This document shows, piece after piece, positions 1 through 5,579 of a DNA stretch of 6,253 nucleotides. Each line of letters opens with the position of its first letter. Position 1 is the first letter of the stretch. Origin of the DNA: Acidiferrobacteraceae bacterium (lineage in GTDB: Bacteria; Pseudomonadota; Gammaproteobacteria; Arenicellales; UBA868); assembly GCA_002714255.1 (NCBI GenBank), contig PAWW01000043.1:42244-48496 (forward strand). Direction: 5' to 3'. Under the pieces are notes generated by a model. That model was not told where the DNA came from, did no database searches, and worked only from the letters and a program-made list of their open reading frames with translations. The translations under genes were made by a program, and so were the position numbers.

Positions 1-521
1 CGATTGGAGAGCAACGATGGATAGTCGAACACGTGGGCATTATTGACGCTGATCAGGTACGGCGTCTTCGAGATCTTGGCGTGGTCCTTCAGGCTTATAC
101 CTATAAATGGATCTATCAGGATGGTGAGGCACTTCGTCGCCGATTGGGACCCGATGGTGAAGAGACTGTCGTGCCGATGCGCGATCTTATCGATGCTGGT
201 GTACATGTCTCGCTGGCTACGGATAATGTCCCCCCCACGCTGTTTGTGCCGATAAGTCAGGTTGTGGGGCGCCGCACGGAGGGTGGCGATCGACCGATCG
301 GAGCGGGACAAGCCATTAGCCGAGTGGAAGCCCTCGCCGCTGCCAGTCGTGAGGGCGCATGGCTTAGTTTTGAGGAGACAGAAAAGGGGACGTTGGAGGT
401 CGGTAAGTTTGCCGACCTCGCGATTCTAAGTGAGGATTTACTCACCGTGGAGGAAGAAGGCATTTCCGCCATTACCTCTGATGTCACCATCACCGGGGGT
501 AAGGTGGTTCACCGGGTTTAG
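1..521 (+). CDS. YtcJ-like amidohydrolase family protein, 3' part (5' end outside window)
   Basis: This is the C-terminal part of a metal-dependent hydrolase of the amidohydrolase 3 (YtcJ-like) family, which hydrolyses C-N bonds of amides or cyclic amides. The frame is open from base 3, so the GTG at 33 is internal, not the start. The segment RWIVEHVGIIDADQVRRL at the left edge is the typical strand with a metal-binding His (codon 30-32). LATDNVPP carries the conserved metal-ligand Asp (codon 222-224). The end has the family's closing pattern: AISRVEALAAAS, then GTLEVGKFADLAIL, which is the beta-sandwich segment rebuilt from both ends of the protein, and a final GGKVVH strand. The stop is TAG at 519-521. 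A TcuA-like flavoprotein follows 128 bp later on the same strand and may be functionally linked. The family is fairly certain. The substrate cannot be told, since most of the protein is missing. Confidence 0.85.
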   Translation, partial: IGEQRWIVEHVGIIDADQVRRLRDLGVVLQAYTYKWIYQDGEALRRRLGPDGEETVVPMRDLIDAGVHVSLATDNVPPTLFVPISQVVGRRTEGGDRPIGAGQAISRVEALAAASREGAWLSFEETEKGTLEVGKFADLAILSEDLLTVEEEGISAITSDVTITGGKVVHRV

Positions 522-572
522 CTATTGATGCGGCCGCTACCGTGGTCCTTCTTGTCGATCGTTACACGAAGA

Positions 573-593
573 CGTTCGACATCGGGTCGAATG
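573..593. promoter_or_regulatory. stem-loop / inverted repeat upstream of the flavoprotein gene
   Basis: TTCGAC (575-580) and GTCGAA (586-591) are perfect inverted repeats around a 5-nt loop. They extend outward by one G-U pair and one C-G pair to 573/593. The repeat lies in the 128-bp gap between the amidohydrolase and the flavoprotein gene. No T run follows, so it is not a typical terminator. It could be a regulator's operator or chance. A poor -10-like TAAGAT follows at 596-601. Apart from this and the ribosome site at 638-641, nothing else is evident in the gap. Confidence 0.25.
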
Positions 594-637
594 ATTAAGA
601 TGCCGGGCTAATGAAGGAAAATTGATGTTCAGCTTAC

Positions 638-641
638 GGAG
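638..641 (+). promoter_or_regulatory. ribosome binding site of the flavoprotein gene
   Basis: GGAG sits 8 nt before ATG 650, and only 5 nt before the alternative in-frame TTG 647. This favours the ATG as start. Confidence 0.6.
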
Positions 642-649
642 AAAACTTG

Positions 650-2140
650 ATGTCGGATTATGATGTGGTGGTTGTTGGCGCGGGTAATGCCGCTTTGTCC
701 GCGGCCATGGCGGCACGGGAAAATGGCGCCCGAGTTTTGATTCTGGAAAAGGCTTCAGAAGAAGAGAAGGGCGGCAACTCCTACTTCACCGCGGGTGGAT
801 TCAGATTCTGCCATACGGGCATTGATGATGTGGCAACCGATGTGTTGACGGATCTGTCGCCCGCGGAACGTGACCAGACGGTATTACCGGTGCATGATCG
901 CGAGATCTTTTATGAAGTGCTAATGAAAGTCACTCATCACCAGTCCGATGAAACTATGGCCTGGCAGCTTATTGATGGATCTCGTCAGGCTCTGGTTTGG
1001 CTTCGAAGCCACGGTATTCGTTTCATTCCAATGTTCGGTCGCCAGTCTTTCCTGATCGAGGGGAAGCATCAGTTTTATGGGGGCGTGAATATAGAAGCTG
1101 TAGGAGGTGGTTCTGGTCTGGTAGAAATGGAACTCACCGAAGTGAATCGAATGGGTTGTCACATTCGTTATTCAACAGGTGCGACGAGGCTTGTCCAGGC
1201 AAGGGATCGTCGTATCACGGGCCTCGAAGTGCGTGGGCCTGAGGGCTACGAGACGATTTCAGCGCCCGCCGTGGTGCTGGCATGCGGTGGGTTTGAATCG
1301 AACCCGGAGATGCGGGTTCGATATCTGGGACAGGGCTGGGATCTTTGCCGCGTGCGCGGCACTCGACACAATATGGGTGATGGCATTCGCATGGCTCTGG
1401 AAATTGGTGCCCAACCTTATGGCAATTGGTCGGGCTGTCATTCAGTCGGCTGGGATATTTCTGCACCACCTTATGGCGACAGATTCGTCCTGGATAATTT
1501 CCAGAAACATTCCTATCCCTGGGGCATCATGGTCAACATGCGGGGAGAGCGTTTCGTCGACGAAGGTGAAGATGTGCGCAATCACACTTACGTAAAATTT
1601 GGCCGGGAGATTATGAGTCAACCCTTTCGGACTGCTATTCAGATTTTCGATCAAAAGACTATTCCACTCTTGCGCGATGAGTACCGCATCAAACAGGTGA
1701 CCAAGTACACGGCTAACACTATCGAGGAACTGGCAGGCGAGCTGGAGATCAACCCGCAGTCGTTAAAGGCTACGGTAAAGGAGTTCAACGCGGCTTGTCA
1801 GCCAGGTGACTTTAACCCGTCTATCCTTGACGGCCTGACCACGCAGGGTCTCGTCATTGACAAGACCAACTGGGCGCTGGCGATCGATGAGCCGCCTTTT
1901 GAGGCTTATGTGACCACGACGGGGATCACATTTACATTCGGCGGTTTACGCATCAATGAACGTGGCGAGACACAGGATCTGTCCGATCGTTCCATTCCTG
2001 GCTTGTATGCGGCCGGTGAACTGGTGGGCGGACTCTTTGTCGAGAATTATCCAGGGGGATCCGGATTAACGGCTGGGACAGTCTTTGGCAAACTGGCGGG
2101 TGAGAACGCTGCAGTCTATGCCGTGTCTAACGCAGCGTGA
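650..2140 (+). CDS. FAD-dependent oxidoreductase, TcuA / fumarate reductase flavoprotein family
   Basis: A 496-residue cytosolic flavoprotein of the FAD-binding 2 family (fumarate reductase/succinate dehydrogenase flavoprotein type). The closest recognised relative is TcuA, which oxidises tricarballylate to cis-aconitate. The N-terminus has the dinucleotide-binding fold: VVVVGAGNAA (6-15) with the ribose-binding Glu at 33, then GGNSYFTAGG (41-50), which contacts the flavin. ACGGFESN (211-218) is the second FAD segment. The capping domain holds GERFVDEGED (299-308). The C-terminus has GLYAAGELVGG (451-461) and YPGGSGLTAGTVFGKLAGENAA (467-488), the usual FAD-closing segment. There is no N-terminal signal or haem-binding CxxCH, so it is not a flavocytochrome. 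ATG 650 is chosen over TTG 647 because GGAG at 638-641 is 8 nt away. No tcuB-like electron-transfer gene is seen, so the TcuA substrate is only a guess; other 2-enoate/dicarboxylate or steroid-type substrates remain possible. Its last 14 bases overlap the convergent transporter gene. Confidence 0.9.
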   Translation: MSDYDVVVVGAGNAALSAAMAARENGARVLILEKASEEEKGGNSYFTAGGFRFCHTGIDDVATDVLTDLSPAERDQTVLPVHDREIFYEVLMKVTHHQSDETMAWQLIDGSRQALVWLRSHGIRFIPMFGRQSFLIEGKHQFYGGVNIEAVGGGSGLVEMELTEVNRMGCHIRYSTGATRLVQARDRRITGLEVRGPEGYETISAPAVVLACGGFESNPEMRVRYLGQGWDLCRVRGTRHNMGDGIRMALEIGAQPYGNWSGCHSVGWDISAPPYGDRFVLDNFQKHSYPWGIMVNMRGERFVDEGEDVRNHTYVKFGREIMSQPFRTAIQIFDQKTIPLLRDEYRIKQVTKYTANTIEELAGELEINPQSLKATVKEFNAACQPGDFNPSILDGLTTQGLVIDKTNWALAIDEPPFEAYVTTTGITFTFGGLRINERGETQDLSDRSIPGLYAAGELVGGLFVENYPGGSGLTAGTVFGKLAGENAAVYAVSNAA

Positions 2141-3383
2141 GCGACTTCGGCAGTGGGCCTCGGCGTGCAATCAGATACCAGGACAGTGCAATGATCTGTA
2201 GTGCCAGCATTAATCCAAATCCGAGGCGGTATCCGTTGTCGAGATATCCGCCATTGATAGCTGGCCATTGGTTAATGATCAGGCCGAGTCCCGCCTGCGC
2301 AAGAAATGCGCATAGGAAAGTACACACATTCTGCGCTGTGATCACGCGACCGGCGAGCGCCTTTGGAAACTGCTGTGCCAGACCGGCGTAGGTCAGTATG
2401 GTGGCGCTGGAGAGAAACCCATAGGCCATCCACGTGACGCTGGCCGCATGGGTGATGCCGGCCACGATCACCACCTGGGGCAGTAGCCCGATCGACATGA
2501 CGACGACTGCTGTCGTCATGGTGGTTATGCCTCTTATTGATAATGCTTCAGTGATCTTTCCAATCACCAAATAACCGGCAATCAGGGCTCCGGTCATGGC
2601 CGCGAGGACGTTCGCAGCCGATGCTCGGTCGAGCTCAGCCACATCCATTAGCCAGGCTGTGGCCCACAATCCCTGTATGGCCATCATCGTGCCGGAGGTG
2701 ATTGCGGTGAGTGGGGCGATGGAAAAAAACCGGCGATCGGAGAGCACTTGCCACAAGCCCCGTGACCCCAAAGTTTGTGGCGTTGGATCGGTGGTCGTAT
2801 CAGGATCTGGTGGGACAATAATCCATAGGATGATTGCAACGACCAGTGCCATTGCGCCTGCCAGGAGAAAAATGTCGCGCCACGACATGAATTGCAGCAG
2901 GATTTCGATGGGTCGAGTTGCCGCCAGTGCGCCAAGACCGCCGATGGCCATTTGTGCGCCATTAATCACGGGCAATCGATTGGCCGGAAACCACATAACG
3001 TACGCTTTGAACGCGCCCATCAGACATGCGGATACGCCGAGACCGATCAGGGCACGACCTGCGACGAGTCCAGCAAGGCTATGGGCGCTGGCGAAGAGAA
3101 ATGCGCCGGCTGCAGCAACCGTGAGTAGTGCGGCTTCCGTTCGGCGCGGACCAAAGCGATCGAGGAGCAACCCAAGGGGCAACTGGAAGATTGCAAATGG
3201 CAGAAAGTAGGCGCTGGTCAAAAGGCCAAGGCTGGCCGCATCCAGACCCAGATCGACGGTCAGATCGGTGCCGATAATGGCATTGCCGACTCGGAAGGCA
3301 TAAGAGAGAAAATAACCCAGTGCAAACGGGACAAAAACTCGGACTACCCGTAGCGAACTTAATGAATGAGAGGAAGAGGCCAC
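2127..3383 (-). CDS. MFS (major facilitator superfamily) transporter
   Basis: A 418-residue inner-membrane secondary transporter with about twelve hydrophobic segments (roughly 12-34, 47-70, 83-102, 104-125, 139-158, 169-190, 218-240, 255-275, 288-310, 314-335, 345-371, 386-407). A polar central loop (191-215) separates the two halves. MFS motif A is clear between helices 2 and 3: GLLLDRFGPRR (71-81). GRALIGLGVSACLMGAFKA (109-127) is the conserved helix-4 stretch, and SWRD (167-170) precedes helix 6. The length is normal. The start is GTG at 3383, the only ATG/GTG/TTG between the upstream in-frame stop and the first helix; no Shine-Dalgarno precedes it. The gene is convergent with the TcuA-like gene and overlaps its stop by 14 bp, and divergent from the DUF6494 gene. 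The neighbouring hydrolase and oxidoreductase suggest uptake of a catabolic substrate. It does not obviously match TcuC, the citrate/tricarballylate carrier. Substrate unknown. Confidence 0.9.
   Translation of the reverse strand: MASSSHSLSSLRVVRVFVPFALGYFLSYAFRVGNAIIGTDLTVDLGLDAASLGLLTSAYFLPFAIFQLPLGLLLDRFGPRRTEAALLTVAAAGAFLFASAHSLAGLVAGRALIGLGVSACLMGAFKAYVMWFPANRLPVINGAQMAIGGLGALAATRPIEILLQFMSWRDIFLLAGAMALVVAIILWIIVPPDPDTTTDPTPQTLGSRGLWQVLSDRRFFSIAPLTAITSGTMMAIQGLWATAWLMDVAELDRASAANVLAAMTGALIAGYLVIGKITEALSIRGITTMTTAVVVMSIGLLPQVVIVAGITHAASVTWMAYGFLSSATILTYAGLAQQFPKALAGRVITAQNVCTFLCAFLAQAGLGLIINQWPAINGGYLDNGYRLGFGLMLALQIIALSWYLIARRGPLPKSLTLR
2496..2520. repeat. perfect 9-bp inverted repeat inside the transporter gene
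   Basis: CATGACGAC (2496-2504) and GTCGTCATG (2512-2520) flank a 7-nt spacer. The repeat falls in the stretch encoding MTTAVVVM of the transporter. The coding requirement (Met-Thr-Thr against Val-Val-Met) produces such symmetry easily, so it may have no role of its own. Confidence 0.5.
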
Positions 3384-3464
3384 TATAGAATTGCTAAGAA
3401 AGCGGGAAAATAAGTTGAAGGGTCATCGCTACCAGGCAGCGCCGTTTCGCATTGATGCCGCGTG

Positions 3465-3493
3465 TCGAGGTGTTTTCGCGCCTGTGCTAGAGT
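3465..3493 (+). promoter_or_regulatory. candidate extended -10 promoter for the DUF6494 gene
   Basis: TAGAGT (3488-3493) is preceded by TG one base upstream (TGC-TAGAGT), an extended -10 arrangement. A weak -35-like TCGAGG (3465-3470, 3 of 6 matches) lies 17 nt upstream. Transcription would begin near 3500, leaving a leader of about 30 nt before ATG 3532. It lies inside the longer open frame that begins at 3391, which supports the shorter start for DUF6494. Confidence 0.4.
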
Positions 3494-3531
3494 ACGCCGC
3501 CCCGGGAACTCGATTGGTTATTGAGATGATT

Positions 3532-3738
3532 ATGGACGAGGAAGTCTTCAACATACAGCTCAGAAAGTTTCTGAAAAAAGTCGGTATTCAGTCGCAGCGT
3601 GAGATTGAACAAGCGGTGCGTACCGGCGTTGATAGCGGTTCGCTAAGTGGAGATGAAAAGCTCAAGGCTTCGGTGTTACTGCGGGTGCCCGAAGCTGGTG
3701 TTGAGATCACCATTGAAGACGACATCGCGCTGCGTTAG
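3532..3738 (+). CDS. DUF6494 family small protein
   Basis: A 68-residue soluble protein matching, from memory, the DUF6494 family: short proteins of about 65-70 residues, function unknown. The typical N-terminal block is present: MDEEVFNIQLRKFLKKVG (1-18), then SQREIEQAVR (21-30), a Gly/Ser-rich turn (SGSLSGDEKL, 35-44) and a C-terminal beta hairpin, VLLRVPEAGVEITIEDDIAL (48-67). There are no cysteines and no membrane segment. The frame is open back to TTG 3391, but the extra 47 residues do not resemble the family and contain a candidate promoter. ATG 3532, with GAGA at 3523-3526 five nt ahead, gives the family's usual length; ATG 3526 (two residues longer) is the alternative. The ABC ATPase gene follows 79 bp later on the same strand. 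Family call good, role unknown. Confidence 0.8.
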   Translation: MDEEVFNIQLRKFLKKVGIQSQREIEQAVRTGVDSGSLSGDEKLKASVLLRVPEAGVEITIEDDIALR

Positions 3739-3743
3739 TGCAT

Positions 3744-3758
3744 TGTTGGTCGACAACA
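3744..3758. promoter_or_regulatory. short inverted repeat upstream of the ABC ATPase gene
   Basis: TGTTG (3744-3748) and CAACA (3754-3758) are inverted around GTCGA, just after the DUF6494 stop. The stem is only 5 bp with no T run, so a terminator is unlikely. A small operator is possible, as is chance. The rest of the 79-bp gap holds only the -10-like box at 3804-3809. Confidence 0.2.
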
Positions 3759-3803
3759 TTCAGGGCTGATATCGTTCTCTACTTCGAATCTCGGCAGCCG
3801 GCG

Positions 3804-3809
3804 TACGAT
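3804..3809 (+). promoter_or_regulatory. -10-like box 8 nt before the ABC ATPase start
   Basis: TACGAT (4 of 6 matches to TATAAT) ends 8 nt before ATG 3818, so transcription would begin at or next to the start codon. No convincing -35 hexamer is found 15-19 nt upstream. No Shine-Dalgarno lies between the box and the ATG, consistent with a leaderless message but not proof of one. Confidence 0.25.
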
Positions 3810-3817
3810 TATTCTTG

Positions 3818-4600
3818 ATGGTTCCTCTGGTCGAGATTTTAAATGCGACCGTATTTCGCGGTGATACTCGCGTTTTTCGGTCTTTTAACCTGAGTCTGGA
3901 TCAAGGTCAGAATACCGCTATTCTTGGTCCAAATGGTTCCGGTAAGTCGACTTTGCTCAAGTTGTTGACGCGGGAGCTTTATCCCGTGGTTGAGCCCGGA
4001 GCGAAGATCAGGATACTGGGTGAGGAGCGGGTGAATGTGTGGGCATTACGTTCGCGACTCGGCATCGTTTCTAGTGATCTACAGCAGAATTACGCTGCAT
4101 ACATTCGGACAATCGAAGTTGTTGTATCAGGATTCTTTGCTAGTGTTGGTATCTGGAACCATCATCAACTCAGTGATGATAAAGTCGAGCGGAGTCGTGC
4201 TGTTCTCTCAGAAATTGGCATTGGTGATCTGGCGGATCGTCCGTTTGGACAATTATCGACCGGTCAGCAACGCCGAGTGTTGCTTGCGCGGGCTCTGGTC
4301 ACTGAACCGGCCAACTTGGTACTAGATGAGCCAACCAGCGGGTTAGACTTGACAGCAACTTTTCGTTACCTGGACACGTTGCGTCACTTGATGTCGAGTG
4401 GACGGACCATTGTGCTGGTAACCCATCACATTCATGAGTTACCACCGGAAATTGAGCGGGTGGTGTTATTGAAAGAAGGTGAGGTCTTTGCTGATGGTCC
4501 CAAGGCATCGATCTTGAATGCCGAGAACTTGTCGACACTTTTTGATGCGCCGGTGGGTTTGATCCAATCTAACGGTTGGTACCAGGCCGTACCCGGTTAG
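3818..4600 (+). CDS. ABC transporter ATP-binding protein (ModF/YlmA-like)
   Basis: A 260-residue cytosolic ATPase with a single, complete ABC domain. Walker A is GPNGSGKST (37-45), a Q-loop Gln lies near 88-90 (SSDLQQ), and the signature is LSTGQ (146-150). Walker B with the D-loop is LVLDEPTSGLD (167-177), and the switch His is in VTHH (201-204). All catalytic residues are present. The segment VVVSGFFASVGIW before the signature recalls the COG1119 group (ModF of E. coli, YlmA of Bacillus), whose members are often not paired with a permease. ModF is annotated for molybdenum, but that does not establish a role here. ATG 3818 is preferred to the adjacent TTG 3815; neither has a Shine-Dalgarno. 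No permease or binding-protein gene is in the window, so it may serve a distant transporter or a non-transport role. It ends 12 bp from the 3' end of fdhD, which is convergent. Family secure, substrate unknown. Confidence 0.9.
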   Translation: MVPLVEILNATVFRGDTRVFRSFNLSLDQGQNTAILGPNGSGKSTLLKLLTRELYPVVEPGAKIRILGEERVNVWALRSRLGIVSSDLQQNYAAYIRTIEVVVSGFFASVGIWNHHQLSDDKVERSRAVLSEIGIGDLADRPFGQLSTGQQRRVLLARALVTEPANLVLDEPTSGLDLTATFRYLDTLRHLMSSGRTIVLVTHHIHELPPEIERVVLLKEGEVFADGPKASILNAENLSTLFDAPVGLIQSNGWYQAVPG

Positions 4601-4612
4601 CTTGGGTTGTTG

Positions 4613-5506
4613 TTACTGGCGTGTTGCCTTTGCGCGGGTAGGTGCGGTGCTGCGTGGTGGTATCGCATCGTAAATCAGCGTGTCCTCGCCATTGTAGACA
4701 AGAAAATGGCGGCCCTTGGCTCGCGCGATGAGCGCGACACCCAGATCCTGCGCGAGTTCCAGGCCCATGTGGGTGATGCCAGAACGCGAGATCAGTACTG
4801 GAATACCCATGTGTGCGGCCTTCATCACGATTTCTGATGTCAGTCGCCCGGTGGTGTAGAACAGTTTGTCATGGCCGGTGATGCCTTCCAGCCACATCTC
4901 TCCGGCAATGGCGTCAGTCGCGTTATGCCGGCCCACATCCTCGACGAAATGCAGAATCTCCGGTCCATCACATAAGGCACAACCGTGCACAGCGCCTGCC
5001 GCACGGTATATTTGGTTGTAGTCGCTGATATTTTTTAGTAGCGCGTAGATCGTCGATTGCTTCAGCGGCAATGGTTCCAGATGGGTGTCGTAGAGTTTGT
5101 CTAGCGTACAGCTGAAAATGGTCCCCTGGCCACAACCGGTGGTTACTGTGCGTTTCTTGATTTTTTCATGCAGGTCGATAATTCCTTCCCCGTGCGTGGT
5201 AGTCACCTCGACCGTTTCGCGTTCCCAATCCACTTCGATACAGGCGATTTCATCAATGTCGTCAATCAAGCGTTGATTCCGGAGGTAGCCTAAAGTCAAT
5301 TTTTCAGGATGCGTGCCGAGTGTCATTAAGGTGACTAGTTCCCGCTCGTCAACTTTGATCGTCAGGGGGTATTCACCGGCAACATGAAGTGACCGGGAGT
5401 CACCGAACTCGTCTCTTGCCTCAACGGGTTGTGTTGGATCAAGTCCTGCATTTGACATCTGTGGACGATGTTTCTTCGCTGTGTCAGAAGCCCTGCTTGT
5501 GGCCAT
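4613..5506 (-). CDS. fdhD: formate dehydrogenase accessory sulfurtransferase FdhD (variant cysteine motif)
   Basis: A 297-residue cytosolic protein. FdhD carries sulfur from the cysteine desulfurase IscS to the molybdenum/tungsten bis-MGD cofactor, which formate dehydrogenase needs for activity. Family landmarks are EYPLTIKVDERELVTLMTLGTHPEKLTLGYL (45-75), TTGCGQGT (122-129), AAGAVHGCALCDGPEI (169-184), EDVGRHNATDAI (189-200), TTGRLTSEIVMKAAHMGIPVLISRSG (218-243) and ARAKGRHFLVYNG (261-273). The loop motif is unusual: E. coli FdhD has CxxC (Cys121/Cys124), here CGQG has only Cys125, with Cys133 nearby and a new CxxC at Cys176/Cys179. The first 35 residues are polar and poorly conserved; Met17 is an alternative start. 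ATG 5506 has AGGA 12 nt upstream (5519-5522), a rather long spacing. It is divergent from the DUF3305-DUF3306 genes, which commonly accompany formate dehydrogenase operons. Confident on family; whether the variant transfers sulfur in the standard way is open. Confidence 0.93.
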   Translation of the reverse strand: MATSRASDTAKKHRPQMSNAGLDPTQPVEARDEFGDSRSLHVAGEYPLTIKVDERELVTLMTLGTHPEKLTLGYLRNQRLIDDIDEIACIEVDWERETVEVTTTHGEGIIDLHEKIKKRTVTTGCGQGTIFSCTLDKLYDTHLEPLPLKQSTIYALLKNISDYNQIYRAAGAVHGCALCDGPEILHFVEDVGRHNATDAIAGEMWLEGITGHDKLFYTTGRLTSEIVMKAAHMGIPVLISRSGITHMGLELAQDLGVALIARAKGRHFLVYNGEDTLIYDAIPPRSTAPTRAKATRQ

Positions 5507-5527
5507 TTTATTTATTGATCCTGCCGA

Positions 5528-5557
5528 TTGAGCGTAAGTGATAAAGATCGGTATAGT
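5528..5557 (+). promoter_or_regulatory. sigma-70-type promoter for the DUF3305-DUF3306 genes
   Basis: TTGAGC (5528-5533, 4 of 6) and TATAGT (5552-5557, 5 of 6) are separated by 18 nt. This is the best promoter match I found in the window. The -10 ends 8 nt before ATG 5566, so transcription would begin within a base or two of the start codon. No Shine-Dalgarno is present, suggesting a leaderless transcript. Confidence 0.55.
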
Positions 5558-5579
5558 GTCTGGTTATGAGCGAATCCAA
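5550..5579 (-). promoter_or_regulatory. weak candidate promoter for fdhD
   Basis: On the minus strand TTGGAT (5574-5579) and TATACC (5550-5555) are 18 nt apart, with 3 and 4 matches to the sigma-70 consensus. Transcription would begin near 5543, giving a leader of about 37 nt. Its -10 would overlap the -10 of the oppositely directed DUF3305 promoter. Confidence 0.25.

Noticed and set aside
33..521. GTG 33 as the start of the amidohydrolase
   Set aside because: The frame is open to the window edge and codons 3-32 encode conserved family sequence (RWIVEH), so the gene is cut off, not short.
1179..1595. 138-residue open frame inside the flavoprotein gene
   Set aside because: Overlaps a clearly conserved coding region in another frame and shows no domain or ribosome site.
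2596..3210. 204-residue open frame on the plus strand
   Set aside because: It lies antisense to the transporter, has no recognisable domain, and has a low-complexity Ala/Arg/Pro/Ser composition typical of a shadow frame.
3391..3531. Longer form of the DUF6494 protein starting at TTG 3391
   Set aside because: The additional 47 residues do not resemble the family, the TTG lacks a ribosome site, and a likely promoter lies within the extension.
4601..4612. Terminator between the ABC ATPase and fdhD
   Set aside because: The 12-bp gap is too small and holds no stem-loop with a T run.
4607..4837. 76-residue open frame on the plus strand after the ABC ATPase
   Set aside because: It is antisense to the conserved C-terminal region of fdhD and has no independent support.
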